From: Klebsiella pneumoniae
Lineage (GTDB): Bacteria > Pseudomonadota > Gammaproteobacteria > Steroidobacterales > Steroidobacteraceae
Direction: 5' to 3'
Length of the DNA: 64,000 nucleotides
Assembly: GCA_945873095.1 (NCBI GenBank)
Contig: CAMCBU010000001.1
Span: 124,001 to 188,000, forward strand
Made by a program: the position numbers and the translations under genes. Every line of letters starts with the position of its first letter. Within the stretch, counting starts at the first letter, position 1. Below are positions 44,112-54,622 of the stretch, piece by piece. A model generated the notes under the pieces. That model ran no database searches. It was not told the origin of the DNA and saw nothing but the letters and a program-made list of their open reading frames with translations.

Positions 44112-45370
44112 GTCGGGTTACGCGCCTCGGGAACCCGCCACAACAGCAAGCCCCCACCCAGAAACAGCACGATGAGCGAGGTGATCGACAAACGGGAGTC
44201 GCCGGTGCCGTACGCAACTGCTGCGATCAACAAAGGACCGATGAAGCTCGCGAACTTCCCCATCATATTGTAGAAGCCGAAGAACTCGCCGCCCTTGCCC
44301 TCGGGCACGAGCCTTCCAAAGAACGAGCGCGACAAACTCTGCACACCGCCCTGTACGAGGCCCACCACGACCGCGAGCGCAAAAAACTCGATCACGGAGT
44401 CGAGGAAGTACGCGTACAGCGTTGCCGCCAAATAAACGCCGATACAAATCAAAATTCCCTGCTTGGGACCGATTCGGTTACCGAGCCATCCGAGTAGCAG
44501 CGCCGATGGAAAGGCCACGAACTGGGTCAACAGCAACGCCGCGAGCAAACTCGAACTTGGCAATCCGAGCGCCACGCCGTAATCGACTGCCATCGTGTAG
44601 ATGGTGTGCACGCCGTCGATGTAAAGCCAATACGCCAACAGAAACAGCGAGATGTCGCGGTGCGCCCGAATTCGTCGCAAGGTGTTCCCGAGTTCGCGCA
44701 GGCCGGCCATCAACGAGTCGAGAAAAGACTCGCTCCTGGCTTGGCTTGGCTGCTCGTGCACGTGACGCGCGAGCGGAATGGTGAACACCGACCACCACAG
44801 GGCGACACTCAAAAAAGACCATTGCACCGCCTCGGCGGGACTCGACAAACCGAACCAAGCCGGTTTGAGCGTCATCAGGACGTTGAAGGCGAACAAAATA
44901 CCGCCACCCAAGTAACCCAACGAGTAACCGAAAGCGGAGACCGTATCGAGTTCGCGCTCGGCAGCCACATCGAGCAAAAGCGCATCGTAGAAAATATTCG
45001 CGGCGTTGAAGCCGATCCCGGCGACGATGAAACAGGCGGCCGCCCAACCCCACTCGCCCTGCCCGACGAATGACAGCACCGCCGTACCGGCAACGCCAAT
45101 GGAACTGAACAAGATGAGCTGCGCTTTGCGACCCGCCGTTCGATCGGCCAAGGCACCGAGCACCGGCGCGAGCAAAGCCACGACGATACCAGCGATCCCG
45201 TTGGCCAGACCCAAACGCGAAGTACTGATCGTCGGATCGACTCCCGTGCTCCAGAACTGCTGGAAAAACACCGGGAAAAACCCAGCAAGCACGGTCGTCG
45301 CGAACGCCGAATTCGCCCAGTCGTACAGCGCCCAGGAAACAGTGTCGCGGCGCTTGTACGGGCTCGTCAT
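44108..45370 (-). CDS. UMF1-type MFS transporter
   Basis: This 420-residue major facilitator is of the UMF1/Atg22-like family, recognised by the N-terminal WALYDWANSAFATTVLAGFFP. There are about 12 hydrophobic helices. Family members are poorly defined; some are thought to export amino acids or peptides. ATG at 45368-45370 lies 2 bp after the prfC stop on the same strand. Confidence 0.85.
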   Translation of the reverse strand: MTSPYKRRDTVSWALYDWANSAFATTVLAGFFPVFFQQFWSTGVDPTISTSRLGLANGIAGIVVALLAPVLGALADRTAGRKAQLILFSSIGVAGTAVLSFVGQGEWGWAAACFIVAGIGFNAANIFYDALLLDVAAERELDTVSAFGYSLGYLGGGILFAFNVLMTLKPAWFGLSSPAEAVQWSFLSVALWWSVFTIPLARHVHEQPSQARSESFLDSLMAGLRELGNTLRRIRAHRDISLFLLAYWLYIDGVHTIYTMAVDYGVALGLPSSSLLAALLLTQFVAFPSALLLGWLGNRIGPKQGILICIGVYLAATLYAYFLDSVIEFFALAVVVGLVQGGVQSLSRSFFGRLVPEGKGGEFFGFYNMMGKFASFIGPLLIAAVAYGTGDSRLSITSLIVLFLGGGLLLWRVPEARNPT

Positions 45371-45372
45371 GG

Positions 45373-46956
45373 TTAGTGTGCCTGCTCGCGCGTTTCGCGG
45401 AAAACGATCCCGGGCCAACGCTCGACGGTGAGCTCGAGATTGACCCTAGAGGGAGCAAGATATACGAGCGCCCCGCTGTGATCTACCGCAAGGTGATCGT
45501 AGGCCTTCTGCCGAAACTCCTCGAGCTTCTTGGCGTCATCGCACTGGATCCAGCGCGCCGTCTGCACGTTGATCGGTTCGAATGCACATTGCACGGCGTA
45601 TTCATCCTGCAGCCGAAACGCCACCACCTCGAACTGCAACTGGCCCACCGCACCGAGGATCTGATCGTTGTTACGCAAGGGCCGAAACAATTGGGTTGCC
45701 CCCTCCTCGCACAGCTGGCCGAGGCCTTTGGATAGCGCCTTCATCTTGAGAGGATCTTTGAGTACGGCGCGCCGAAACATCTCCGGGGCAAAGTTGGGGA
45801 TGCCGGTGAAGCCGAGCTTTTCACCTTCGGTGAAAGAGTCACCGATGTTGATCGTCCCGTGGTTGTGCAGACCGATGATGTCACCGGCATAGGCATCCTC
45901 GGCAGCCGAGCGGTCCGAGGCGAGAAAGGTCAGCGCGTCGGCGATCCGGACGTCCTTGCCGAGACGAACATGGTGCATCTTCATCCCTTTGGTGTATTTC
46001 CCGGAGCACAGCCGCAGGAACGCGATTCGATCGCGATGCATCGGATCCATGTTGGCTTGGATCTTGAAGACGAAACCGGTCAGCTTTTCTTCTTGAGGCT
46101 GAACGCCCCGCTGGCGCGTCATGCGGGGCAAGGGGCCGGGCGCATCGCGCGTGAACGACTTCAACAACTCTTCCACGCCGAAATTCGAAATCGCCGAACC
46201 AAAGAAAACCGGTGTTTGCTTGCCAGCTCGATAGGCTTCTAGATCGAAACTCTGTGTTGCACCTTTGACGAGTTCGATCTCGTCGTCGTAGGCACTCGCT
46301 GCCGTACCGAGCAACTCGCGACCCGCGGGGCTGTGCAAACCTTCGATGACGATATTTTCACCGACACGCCCTTTCTCACCCGCTTCGTAAACGTAAATGC
46401 GATCTTCGATGAGATGATAGATGCCCTTCAGCTCACGACCCATGCCGATTGGCCACGTGATGGGTGCTGTTGCGATACCGAGTACTTTCTCGATTTCGTC
46501 AAGCAACTCGATGGGCGCTCGGCCCTCGCGATCGAGCTTGTTGATGAAGGTCATGATCGGCGTATCGCGCAAGCGACAGACCTCCATCAACTTGATGGTG
46601 CGTTCCTCGACGCCCTTCGCGCAATCGATGACCATCAAAGCCGAGTCGACGGCCGTCAGCGTTCGGTACGTGTCCTCGGAGAAGTCCTCGTGACCCGGCG
46701 TATCCAGAAGATTGACGATGCAGTCGCTGTACGGGAATTGCATCACCGAGGAGGTGACCGAAATTCCGCGCTGCTGCTCCAGTCGCATCCAGTCGGAGGT
46801 GGCGTGCCGCGCAGCCTTGCGCCCCTTGACGGTACCCGCAAGCTGGATCGCACCGCCGAACAACAGCAACTTTTCGGTCAGCGTGGTTTTACCGGCGTCG
46901 GGGTGAGAGATGATCGCGAACGTACGACGCCGCGCGACTTCGTCGCTGAGTTTCAT
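45373..46956 (-). CDS. prfC: Peptide chain release factor 3
   Basis: This 527-residue translational GTPase recycles RF1/RF2 from the ribosome. G1 [11 protein letters not shown] near residues 18-28, G2 [10 protein letters not shown]3 DTPGHEDF, G4 NKLD. The RF3 rather than EF-G identity comes from the N-terminal [19 protein letters not shown] and the length. It lies 15 bp upstream from rimI's stop on the same strand order rimI-prfC-MFS-acyltransferase. Confidence 0.95.
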   Translation of the reverse strand: MKLSDEVARRRTFAIISHPDAGKTTLTEKLLLFGGAIQLAGTVKGRKAARHATSDWMRLEQQRGISVTSSVMQFPYSDCIVNLLDTPGHEDFSEDTYRTLTAVDSALMVIDCAKGVEERTIKLMEVCRLRDTPIMTFINKLDREGRAPIELLDEIEKVLGIATAPITWPIGMGRELKGIYHLIEDRIYVYEAGEKGRVGENIVIEGLHSPAGRELLGTAASAYDDEIELVKGATQSFDLEAYRAGKQTPVFFGSAISNFGVEELLKSFTRDAPGPLPRMTRQRGVQPQEEKLTGFVFKIQANMDPMHRDRIAFLRLCSGKYTKGMKMHHVRLGKDVRIADALTFLASDRSAAEDAYAGDIIGLHNHGTINIGDSFTEGEKLGFTGIPNFAPEMFRRAVLKDPLKMKALSKGLGQLCEEGATQLFRPLRNNDQILGAVGQLQFEVVAFRLQDEYAVQCAFEPINVQTARWIQCDDAKKLEEFRQKAYDHLAVDHSGALVYLAPSRVNLELTVERWPGIVFRETREQAH

Positions 46957-46971
46957 GGCCGATATTGTCGC

Positions 46972-47466
46972 CTATCGGACCTGTAATGACAGCCGCATCA
47001 CGATCGCATCCTCGCGACCTTGCTCGGCCTGATAGTAACCACGCCGCAGGCCGACCTGCTGCAATCCCAGCGATTCGTAGAGTCGCACGGCCGACACATT
47101 GCTCGGTCGCACTTCGAGGTACAGATCGTGCGCGCCGCATGCGCGAGCCACATCGAACAGATGCTCCATCATGCGACGACCCAAACCGCGAAACCGGAAT
47201 TCCGGTCTGACGCATACGTTGAGCACGTGAGCCTCGCCAGCACCAGTGCTGAGTACGGCATAGGCTGCGAACTGCTCATCGATCTCCATGACGCGACAGT
47301 GATAACCCGCCCGGATGCAGTCGCGGAAAATTCCCTCGCTCCAAGGGAACGCGTAACCGAGCCGCTCGGATTCGGCGACCTGCGGCACATCGATCTCGAC
47401 CATGCGTCGAATGACCACATGAGCAGCGGCTGCCGCTTGCAGAGCCTCGCGTGGCAAGCTTGCCAT
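46972..47466 (-). CDS. rimI: Ribosomal protein S18 alanine N-acetyltransferase (GNAT)
   Basis: This 164-residue GNAT protein has the acetyl-CoA motif RPEFRFRGLGRRMM and the substrate-side LYLEVRPSNVSAVRLYESLGLQQVGLRRGYY typical of RimI. It would acetylate the S18 N-terminus. ATG at 47464-47466 shares one base with the upstream uracil-DNA glycosylase stop (TGATG), supporting this short start. Confidence 0.88.
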   Translation of the reverse strand: MASLPREALQAAAAAHVVIRRMVEIDVPQVAESERLGYAFPWSEGIFRDCIRAGYHCRVMEIDEQFAAYAVLSTGAGEAHVLNVCVRPEFRFRGLGRRMMEHLFDVARACGAHDLYLEVRPSNVSAVRLYESLGLQQVGLRRGYYQAEQGREDAIVMRLSLQVR

Positions 47467-48113
47467 CAGACCTCCGTCGGCAACTCGGCGAACACCTGTC
47501 GCGCCAATTTCAAATCCTCCCACGCCTTACGCTTATCGCTCGGTGTCCTCAGCAAGTAGGCCGGATGATAAGTGACGACGACCGGGATTTGGCTCGGACC
47601 GAAACGATGCACCGTACCGCGCAGCTTCGCGAGCGTGGCATCGGTGCCGAGCAAACTCTGTGCAGCGACTCGACCGAAGGCAAGCAATATGCGCGGAGCG
47701 ACTTGCTCGATCTGTTGATGCAGGTACGGTAAGCATTCGTTGATCTCCTCTGGGCGAGGATCACGATTCTCCGGTGGTCGGCATTTGAGGATGTTGGCGA
47801 TGAACACGGTCTCGCGAGGCAGTTCAATGGCGCCGAGCATCGCGTTGAGCAACTGTCCGGCGGCGCCCACGAAAGGCTCACCCCGCCGATCTTCCTCGGC
47901 GCCGGGCGCTTCGCCAACCACCATCCACTTGGCTTTCGGGTCACCCACCCCAAACACCGGCTGCGTACGCGAGCGATGCAGATCGCAGCGCGTGCACTTT
48001 GCGACGCAGCGCGTCAGTTCACTCCAAACATCCGTGGCCGCTGGCTGCCGGGCCGCCCAACGATCGATGCCCAGAGCCTCGAGGTACGCGGTGCGACGCT
48101 GCGGGTCGATCAT
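47466..48113 (-). CDS. Uracil-DNA glycosylase, family 4 ([4Fe-4S])
   Basis: This 215-residue repair enzyme removes uracil from DNA. Active-site motif GEAPGAEEDRRGEPFVGAAGQLL, and the four iron-sulfur ligands Cys40, Cys43, Cys111 and Cys127 are present. The C-terminal VTYHPAYLLR catalytic-loop motif is intact. ATG at 48111-48113 overlaps the pssA stop as ATGA. Family-4 enzymes are most common in thermophiles and in many proteobacteria. Confidence 0.92.
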   Translation of the reverse strand: MIDPQRRTAYLEALGIDRWAARQPAATDVWSELTRCVAKCTRCDLHRSRTQPVFGVGDPKAKWMVVGEAPGAEEDRRGEPFVGAAGQLLNAMLGAIELPRETVFIANILKCRPPENRDPRPEEINECLPYLHQQIEQVAPRILLAFGRVAAQSLLGTDATLAKLRGTVHRFGPSQIPVVVTYHPAYLLRTPSDKRKAWEDLKLARQVFAELPTEV

Positions 48114-48985
48114 GCTCCGAGGGAGCGTCGCAACTTCCGCCACATCCACATCAAGGGCGCGAGCGACACATAGCACGTGAACAGCAACAGCAACATCGGC
48201 GGCGGATTCGCCACGACGAGGGCGAGCGAGAGCGGCACGATGACGAAATAGAAAAATTTGACCCGCGCGTTCCAATCGATCTGTTTGATGCTCTGATACG
48301 GAATCGCCGAAATCATCAAGACGCCTGCGACGGCACACACGCCGAACGACAGCGCGAGACCGGCCAGATCCGGCTCGAGCCACTCGCTCGAAAACCACAC
48401 GAAAGCGGCGACGAGCCCCGCCGCGGAGGGACTCGGCAATCCTTCGAAATAGCGCTTGTCGGCGGTGGCCGCGCGCGCATTGAACCGCGCGAGGCGCAAC
48501 GCGGCACACACGGCATAGAAGAACGAGGCGATCCAACCGAAACGCCCCCAGCCGCTGCCATATTCGGCGATCGCTGCGACGCCCCACTGGTACGCGACCA
48601 GCGCCGGTGCCACGCCGAAGGAGACCATGTCGGCGAGGCTGTCGAACTCCTTGCCAAAAACACTCTCGGTGCGAGTCCAGCGGGCGACTCGACCATCGAG
48701 TCCGTCGAAGACCATCGCAGCGAAGATCGCTTGTCCCGCACGCGCAAAATCACCGTGAATGGCCGAAACGATCGCGAAAAAACCACACGCGAGACAGCCT
48801 GTGGTGAGGATGTTGGGGAGCAGGAAAACCCCACGTCTGGCGGGCGACGAGGGCTGTGGGGTGGATGTGGAGTCGGAATTCAAGGCTGACCACGGCTCCG
48901 AGGAGAGAAAAACCCCGCCATCATAGGGGTCGAAACCTTTCGGGACAATCTCCGCATCCGTAACATGGCGCACCTGCATCGTCAC
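48110..48985 (-). CDS. pssA: CDP-diacylglycerol-serine O-phosphatidyltransferase
   Basis: This 291-residue CDP-alcohol phosphotransferase makes phosphatidylserine. The catalytic motif DGLDGRVARWTRTESVFGKEFDSLADMVSFG is intact, with about eight hydrophobic helices. The N-terminus carries about 50 hydrophilic extra residues. GTG at 48983-48985 and an ATG two codons later are both possible. GGAGGAG on this strand at 48996-49002 is the ribosome binding site and lies across the divergent proS start codon. Confidence 0.9.
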   Translation of the reverse strand: MTMQVRHVTDAEIVPKGFDPYDGGVFLSSEPWSALNSDSTSTPQPSSPARRGVFLLPNILTTGCLACGFFAIVSAIHGDFARAGQAIFAAMVFDGLDGRVARWTRTESVFGKEFDSLADMVSFGVAPALVAYQWGVAAIAEYGSGWGRFGWIASFFYAVCAALRLARFNARAATADKRYFEGLPSPSAAGLVAAFVWFSSEWLEPDLAGLALSFGVCAVAGVLMISAIPYQSIKQIDWNARVKFFYFVIVPLSLALVVANPPPMLLLLFTCYVSLAPLMWMWRKLRRSLGA

Positions 48986-49002
48986 GCGAGTAGTTCTCCT
49001 CC

Positions 49003-50718
49003 ATGCGTTGGTCTCGATACCCCATCAATACCGTCAAGGAAACCCCCTCGGAAGCCGAGGTCGTCAGTCACCAATTAATGCTGCGCGCGGGGCTGATCCG
49101 TCGGCTCGCCGCCGGAATCTACACGTGGACACCCTTCGGTTTGCGCACGCTACGTAAAGTCGAGAACATCATCCGCGAGGAGATGGACCGCGCCGGTGCA
49201 CTCGAGGTGCTGATGCCGGCCGTACAACCTGCGGAGCTTTGGCAGGAATCGGGGCGCTGGGAACAATACGGTCCGGAACTGCTTCGACTGAAGGATCGTC
49301 ACCAGCGCGACTTCGTCATCGGACCGACCCACGAAGAGGTCATCACCGATCTTGCGCGTCGCGAGTTGAAGAGCTATCGGCAGTTACCTGCGAATTTCTA
49401 TCAGATCCAATTGAAGTTCCGCGACGAGATCCGCCCCCGCTTCGGGGTGATGCGCGGCCGTGAGTTCATCATGAAAGATGCGTACTCGTTCCATGCGACG
49501 CAGGAATCGCTGCAGGAGGGCTACGACCTGATGCGCGATGCCTACAATCGCATGTTCACGCGCATGGGCCTCGAGTTTCGACCCGTCAAGGCCGATACGG
49601 GCTCGATCGGCGGCACCGCTTCCGAAGAATTCCAGGTGCTCGCCGACTCGGGCGAGGATGCGATCGCCGTCTCCGACGGCAGCGATAACTACGCGGCCAA
49701 TCTGGAGCTCGCCCCCGCTCTGCCGCCCTCGACACCGCGTCCCCCGGCGCTCGCCAGTCTCACCAAGGTCGCTACACCGCACAAACGTACCATCGATGAG
49801 GTGGCGATATTTTTGAAGGTCACGCCGCAGCAGTGCCTCAAGTTGCTGCTGGTCGAATCGACCGACGGTGGTGTCGTCGCCCTCGCACTGCGCGGGGATC
49901 ACGAACTCAACGCCATCAAGGCGCAGAAATTGCCGCAAGTTGCCGAGCCGCTGCGCATGGCCTCGGCCGAGGCCGTCGTGGCCGCGACCGGCTGCGAGCC
50001 CGGCTATCTCGGACCCATTGGACTGAAATGTCCGCTGTATGCGGATCACGCCGCACTCGCTGCCGCGGATTTCATTTGCGGCGCCAACGAGAGCGGTCAC
50101 CACTACAGCGGAGTCAATTGGGGTCGCGATCTGCCAGAGCCCACGGGCGCAGACCTGCGCAACGTCGTCGCTGGCGATCCTAGCCCGGGCGGTAACGGCA
50201 GCTTGCGGATTCGTCGCGGTATCGAAGTCGGCCATATTTTCCAGCTCGGCAAGAAATATAGCGAAGCGATGCAGGCGAGCGTGCTCGATGAAGCCGGCAA
50301 GCCTGTGGTGATGTTCATGGGTTGCTACGGCATCGGCGTCACCCGTATCGTCGCAGCCGCCATCGAGCAGAATCACGACGCAGCGGGCATCCGGTGGCCT
50401 GCACCGATCGCGCCGTTCGATGTCGTCCTCGTACCACTGAATGCAGCGAAGTCACCCAAAGTGGCTGAGCTTGCCGAATCACTTTACGGCCAGTTGCAGC
50501 AACACGGCTTCGAGGTGCTACTCGATGATCGCGATGCACGTCCGGGCGTCAAGTTTGCCGACGCCGAACTCATCGGTATCCCCCACCGTATCGTGATCTC
50601 CGATCGGGGTATCGAAGCCGGCGCACTCGAGTATCGCCATCGGCGCGCGAGTGACAACGAGGCGTGGCCACCGAGTGAAGTCATCGAGCGACTGACAGCT
50701 GCGCGGAGCGCGACATAG
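49003..50718 (+). CDS. proS: Prolyl-tRNA synthetase (bacterial type, with editing domain)
   Basis: This 571-residue class II synthetase charges tRNA-Pro. Motif 2-type [26 protein letters not shown] and motif 3 [21 protein letters not shown] are present. A YbaK-like insertion (about residues 230-400) that clears mischarged Ala-tRNA-Pro is kept. The ATG at 49003 has no upstream Shine-Dalgarno; the C/T-rich stretch before it is the complement of the pssA site. Only 17 bp separate the two starts. Confidence 0.95.
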   Translation: MRWSRYPINTVKETPSEAEVVSHQLMLRAGLIRRLAAGIYTWTPFGLRTLRKVENIIREEMDRAGALEVLMPAVQPAELWQESGRWEQYGPELLRLKDRHQRDFVIGPTHEEVITDLARRELKSYRQLPANFYQIQLKFRDEIRPRFGVMRGREFIMKDAYSFHATQESLQEGYDLMRDAYNRMFTRMGLEFRPVKADTGSIGGTASEEFQVLADSGEDAIAVSDGSDNYAANLELAPALPPSTPRPPALASLTKVATPHKRTIDEVAIFLKVTPQQCLKLLLVESTDGGVVALALRGDHELNAIKAQKLPQVAEPLRMASAEAVVAATGCEPGYLGPIGLKCPLYADHAALAAADFICGANESGHHYSGVNWGRDLPEPTGADLRNVVAGDPSPGGNGSLRIRRGIEVGHIFQLGKKYSEAMQASVLDEAGKPVVMFMGCYGIGVTRIVAAAIEQNHDAAGIRWPAPIAPFDVVLVPLNAAKSPKVAELAESLYGQLQQHGFEVLLDDRDARPGVKFADAELIGIPHRIVISDRGIEAGALEYRHRRASDNEAWPPSEVIERLTAARSAT

Positions 50719-50720
50719 CC

Positions 50721-51338
50721 ATGAACACCGCCACGAATATCGAAATTCTAGTCGTCTTCGACTCGCGCCACGGCGCTACGGCAGAGCTCGCGCGACATCT
50801 GTGTCGCGGGATCGAATCGGTCGACGGTGTCGTTGCCACGCTCCGACGAGTCCCGAGTGTCTCCGCCGATAACGAGCGACCCGTCGTACAAGTGCCCGAC
50901 TCCGGTGCGCCTTGGGTCACTCACGAGGATCTGCGACGCTGCGACGGTTTGCTGCTTGGCAGCCCGACTCGCTTCGGCAATATGTCAGCCGCGATGAAGC
51001 ACTTTCTCGATGGCACGAGCACCTTGTGGGCGGAAGGCGCTTTGAGCGGCAAGCCTGCCGGTGTTTTCGGTGGCAGCAGCAGTCTGCATGGCGGCCAAGA
51101 AAGCACGCTGCTCACGATGCTCATACCACTGCTGCACCACGGCATGGTGGTCGCGGGCATTCCCTATTCCGAGCGCGCGCTTGCAGAGACGCGCAGCGGT
51201 GGCACGCCCTATGGTGCAACGCATTTCACACCGTACGGCCAATCGGTTCAACTGAGTGAACACGAGCGCGTGCTCGCGCGTGCGCAGGGCGAGCGCATCG
51301 CATCGCTCGCCCGCGCGCTCAAGACTCGCCGAGGATAG
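50721..51338 (+). CDS. wrbA: NAD(P)H:quinone oxidoreductase, WrbA-type flavoprotein
   Basis: This 205-residue flavodoxin-fold quinone reductase carries FDSRHGATAELARHL (FMN phosphate loop) and GSPTRFGNMSAAMKHFLD. Late SGGTPYGATHF and LAETRSG are WrbA marks. It protects by two-electron quinone reduction. ATG at 50721 is 2 bp after proS, so they are cotranscribed. The last 20 bp overlap the convergent hda gene. Confidence 0.9.
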   Translation: MNTATNIEILVVFDSRHGATAELARHLCRGIESVDGVVATLRRVPSVSADNERPVVQVPDSGAPWVTHEDLRRCDGLLLGSPTRFGNMSAAMKHFLDGTSTLWAEGALSGKPAGVFGGSSSLHGGQESTLLTMLIPLLHHGMVVAGIPYSERALAETRSGGTPYGATHFTPYGQSVQLSEHERVLARAQGERIASLARALKTRRG

Positions 51339-52002
51339 ATTTGACGAACGGGATCGTGAGACGACGCTGAGCCGAGAGCGCGGCGAGATCGATCTCGTCT
51401 AGTAAACGACCGAGCGTACTCATGTCGCGAGGGAAACGCCGCAACAAATAACGCGCCGTGTCCTCCGGCAAGTCGAGTCCGCGTGCGACGGCTCGCATGC
51501 GCAGGGCCTCGCGTTCGTCGTCCTCATCGAGCGGCTTCAACTGAAAAATCTCCGCTGCCCCGAATCGCGAGCGAATATCGGCCAACACCCAAGGTAATCC
51601 GGCCGGAGGTTGTGCGGCCGCGACGATGAGTCCACCGCTGCGCTCATCGAGACTGCGATGAGCCGAGAACAGTGCAAGTTCAAAATCACGACGACCGATC
51701 AGCGAATCGATGTCATCGAGACACAGCAGGTCTAGCAAGCGGACATCGTCGAGAAAGCCCGTGGCATCCGCGCCCAAGTCGCGTAGCGGCAGATACGCAG
51801 CCCGACGCCCCCCGGCTGCGGCGCACGCCGCTTGCAAGAGGTGACTTCGACCGCTGCCACGCGCACCCCACAACCAGATCACCCCGCGATCGCCGTAAGC
51901 GAGCGAACGCAAGCGCTCGACGGCCATGCTGTTCGGGCCCGGATGGAACGAAGCGAAATGGGCGCGATCTTGGATCGAGACCCCGAGCGGCAATTGCTGC
52001 AT
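51319..52002 (-). CDS. hda: Hda, DnaA regulatory inactivator
   Basis: This 227-residue AAA+ protein with the beta-clamp promotes hydrolysis of DnaA-ATP to limit replication initiation. N-terminal clamp-binding motif QLPLGV at residues 3-8. The Walker A is GARGSGRSHLL, with Arg for the usual Lys, as is normal in Hda. Walker B is LLCLDDIDSL. ATG at 52000-52002 shares one base with the pgsA-like stop. Confidence 0.9.
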   Translation of the reverse strand: MQQLPLGVSIQDRAHFASFHPGPNSMAVERLRSLAYGDRGVIWLWGARGSGRSHLLQAACAAAGGRRAAYLPLRDLGADATGFLDDVRLLDLLCLDDIDSLIGRRDFELALFSAHRSLDERSGGLIVAAAQPPAGLPWVLADIRSRFGAAEIFQLKPLDEDDEREALRMRAVARGLDLPEDTARYLLRRFPRDMSTLGRLLDEIDLAALSAQRRLTIPFVKSILGES

Positions 52003-52562
52003 CAGTCCGTCGCCGCCGGCTGTGCCCATGCACGCACAAAAAAACGCGCCACGTAATCGACTCCCGACCAAATGGTCGTCAGCAGCGTCAGCACCATCAG
52101 TGCGCCAAAGACATCCGGCCAGATCACCCACCAACCGGCTTGGATGATCGAACCGACCAATACCAACAGCTGCAGCGTGGTGTTGAGCTTCGAGATCCAC
52201 GTCGGTTTGCCGCGCAACTCCCCAAACCACAGTCGAAACACGACCGAGCCCGTCGAGATGAGCACATCGCGCGCGATCGCCGCTGCCGCCAACCACACCG
52301 GTACGAGCTCTTGCCAGACACACGCGAGGAACACGCTGACGAGCAAGATTTTATCGGCTAACGGATCAAGGAATTTACCGAGCTCACTGATCCAATCAAA
52401 GCGTTTGGCGAGATAACCATCGACACCATCGGAAATGGCCGCGATCGCGAACAACGCGAGTGCAAGACCATAGTGCCCCTGTTCCAATGCGATGACGATC
52501 GGCAGTGTCAGCAAGATGCGCAGGACACAAATCGCGTTCGGAAGATGACGCCACAGGGTCAT
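52002..52562 (-). CDS. CDP-alcohol phosphatidyltransferase (PgsA-like)
   Basis: This 186-residue membrane enzyme has the CDP-alcohol motif DGVDGYLAKRFDWISELGKFLDPLADK near the first quarter and about five helices. It probably makes phosphatidylglycerol phosphate, though the cardiolipin-synthase-type relatives cannot be excluded. ATG at 52560-52562 sits directly before the first helix (NAICVLRILLTLP). Together with hda downstream and the DUF2066 gene upstream it makes a three-gene operon. Confidence 0.85.
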   Translation of the reverse strand: MTLWRHLPNAICVLRILLTLPIVIALEQGHYGLALALFAIAAISDGVDGYLAKRFDWISELGKFLDPLADKILLVSVFLACVWQELVPVWLAAAAIARDVLISTGSVVFRLWFGELRGKPTWISKLNTTLQLLVLVGSIIQAGWWVIWPDVFGALMVLTLLTTIWSGVDYVARFFVRAWAQPAATD

Positions 52563-52575
52563 GATTAATCCAGCC

Positions 52576-53532
52576 TCATGGCACGTAGCGATAGACCAGC
52601 AGATCGCGACCACTACCCTCGCGCGCCAGCTTCGCGTTGCCCTTCAGTGCATCGATCAACACCCGCTCACCACCGGCGGCGTGTACCTCGAAAATCGCCG
52701 CCCGAGCGCCCACCTCGACGACCTCGACCTGCTTGACACCGAGCAGAGCGGTGAGCGCGCGCTGGACCGCCAGATGCTCCTTGAGGCTGGCAAGCCCGGT
52801 GATCCTCAGGCGAGTGACCGCGAGCGGCTGTGACAAGACCGATTGCGAAGCCAACGCGAGCACATCCGCCGAACCCTCAACCCCGGCCGTGACGTCGCCC
52901 GAAAAAACCGTGCTCGCGCTCGCGTCGACCAAGGTCCACTGCCAGTCCGATCCATCAGCCTCGCCGATCAATACCATATCCGCTCCCGCGCGACGCGCAG
53001 CCTCGAGCACCGCGGCTGCCGAAGGTGCGCTGTCGGCTCGCAGACCAGCGGCTGCAGCCGAACTCAATCGCAGCGGCAACCCGCGCTGCTCGGCTGCGAT
53101 GTCGAGCGCCTCGCGCACGCGCGCCGGATCAGCACCACGCGGCGCCGAGAGAATGACTCCGAGCAGCACCGGGCGTTCGCTCACCCAGCGCGGACGACCG
53201 AGCTTATCGATCGCTCTTTCGATGGCCGCGCTATCGAGCGTGATTCGCGCCGGTGATGTCGCCGTCGCCGGTCGCCGGATCTGCACGTATCGATCGGCAT
53301 CGGCGATCAAGGCTTGATAGATGGGATCATCGGCGGCACGACGATCGCCGGTGGCGCGAACGATCGCCGCTCGCATCGCCTGCGCGTTGATCGGCTCATC
53401 ATCGGAGCGAATGCTGATCTCGCCGATCACGACCTTTTGTGTCGCCATCAGTGGCACCGAGGCGAAGACGAGCCACAGCACGCCTAGCAGTCGGCGTCGC
53501 CCGAGTTTCGATGTGGATATTCCTAACGACAT
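52576..53532 (-). CDS. DUF2066 family exported protein
   Basis: This 318-residue protein has an N-terminal hydrophobic signal ([16 protein letters not shown]) and the DUF2066 body. The function is unknown. The arrangement divergent from purM is conserved in gammaproteobacteria. I choose ATG at 53530-53532 because it starts directly before the signal peptide, and the 24 codons upstream would overlap the promoter and purM. Confidence 0.82.
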   Translation of the reverse strand: MSLGISTSKLGRRRLLGVLWLVFASVPLMATQKVVIGEISIRSDDEPINAQAMRAAIVRATGDRRAADDPIYQALIADADRYVQIRRPATATSPARITLDSAAIERAIDKLGRPRWVSERPVLLGVILSAPRGADPARVREALDIAAEQRGLPLRLSSAAAAGLRADSAPSAAAVLEAARRAGADMVLIGEADGSDWQWTLVDASASTVFSGDVTAGVEGSADVLALASQSVLSQPLAVTRLRITGLASLKEHLAVQRALTALLGVKQVEVVEVGARAAIFEVHAAGGERVLIDALKGNAKLAREGSGRDLLVYRYVP

Positions 53533-53581
53533 AATCGGAACGTCGTACAATATCACACGAGTTTTTCCTGCCCTTCCGCTC
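53533..53581. promoter_or_regulatory. Divergent DUF2066/purM promoter region
   Basis: Only 49 bp separate the starts. TACAAT at 53546-53551 (plus) is a good -10 for purM with a leader of about 23-25 nt. GATATT on the minus strand (plus 53549-53554) may serve the DUF2066 operon. A -35 for purM would lie inside the DUF2066 start. No ribosome binding site is seen for purM. Confidence 0.4.
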
Positions 53582-54622
53582 ATGAACACACCCGCCAAAC
53601 CCACCGGATTGACCTACCGCGATGCCGGTGTCGATATCGACGCCGGCGATGAGCTCGTCGATCGCATCAAACCGTTGGTCAAGCGAGCGAGTCGCCCTGA
53701 AGTGCTGGCCGGGATTGGCGGTTTCGGTGCCTTGGTCGAGTTGCCGCTCGATCGATGGAAGCGTCCCGTGCTCGTCTCGGGTACCGATGGTGTCGGTACC
53801 AAGCTGCGACTGGCCATCGATACGGGTCGACACGACGGGATCGGGATTGATCTGGTCGGCATGTGTGTCAACGACGTCGCGGTGCAAGGCGCCGAACCGC
53901 TGTTCTTTCTCGACTATTACGCCACCGGCAAGCTTGAAGTCGATGTGGCCGAGCGCGTCGTAGCCGGCATCGTCGAAGGCTGCAGACTCGCCGGCTGCGC
54001 GCTCGTCGGCGGTGAAACGGCCGAGATGCCGGGTATGTATCACCAGGGCGACTACGATCTCGCAGGCTTTTGCGTCGGCGTCGTCGAGAAGGACGCCATC
54101 ATCGACGGTTCCAAAGTGGCCATCGGTGATGCGGTGATCGGCATGGCCTCTTCCGGGCCACACTCCAACGGATATTCTTTGATCCGCAAGCTGATCACCG
54201 TGACTGGCGCGGACGCGTCCACACAGTTAGATGGTCGATCGTTGTTCGAGCAGTTGTTGATACCGACGCGAATTTATGTACCGGCTATGCTGGCGCTGAG
54301 CCAAGCAATATCGGTGCACGGGTTTGCCCACATCACCGGTGGCGGTCTGACTGACAACATCCCGCGAGTGCTGCCACAGGGCTGCGGCGTGACTCTCGAC
54401 CGTCGCAGTTGGCAACGCGCCGCCGTCTGGGAATGGCTGCAAGGCGCCGGCAACATCGCCGACGACGAAATGCACCGCACCTTCAATTGCGGTATCGGCA
54501 TGGTCGCCATCGTCGCGGCCGCCCATGCCGAACGTGCCCTAGCCACCCTGCGCGCTTGCGGCGAGACGGCCTCGATCATCGGCTTTGTCCGAGCCGGGCA
54601 CGGCGACGTCGTCATCGAATGA
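53582..54622 (+). CDS. purM: Phosphoribosylformylglycinamidine cyclo-ligase
   Basis: This 346-residue AIR synthetase performs the fifth step of purine synthesis using ATP. Motifs [41 protein letters not shown] and [15 protein letters not shown] are intact. ATG at 53582 matches the usual N-terminus ([14 protein letters not shown]). purN overlaps its stop as ATGA, so the two sequential/adjacent purine enzymes are coupled. Confidence 0.95.
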   Translation: MNTPAKPTGLTYRDAGVDIDAGDELVDRIKPLVKRASRPEVLAGIGGFGALVELPLDRWKRPVLVSGTDGVGTKLRLAIDTGRHDGIGIDLVGMCVNDVAVQGAEPLFFLDYYATGKLEVDVAERVVAGIVEGCRLAGCALVGGETAEMPGMYHQGDYDLAGFCVGVVEKDAIIDGSKVAIGDAVIGMASSGPHSNGYSLIRKLITVTGADASTQLDGRSLFEQLLIPTRIYVPAMLALSQAISVHGFAHITGGGLTDNIPRVLPQGCGVTLDRRSWQRAAVWEWLQGAGNIADDEMHRTFNCGIGMVAIVAAAHAERALATLRACGETASIIGFVRAGHGDVVIE

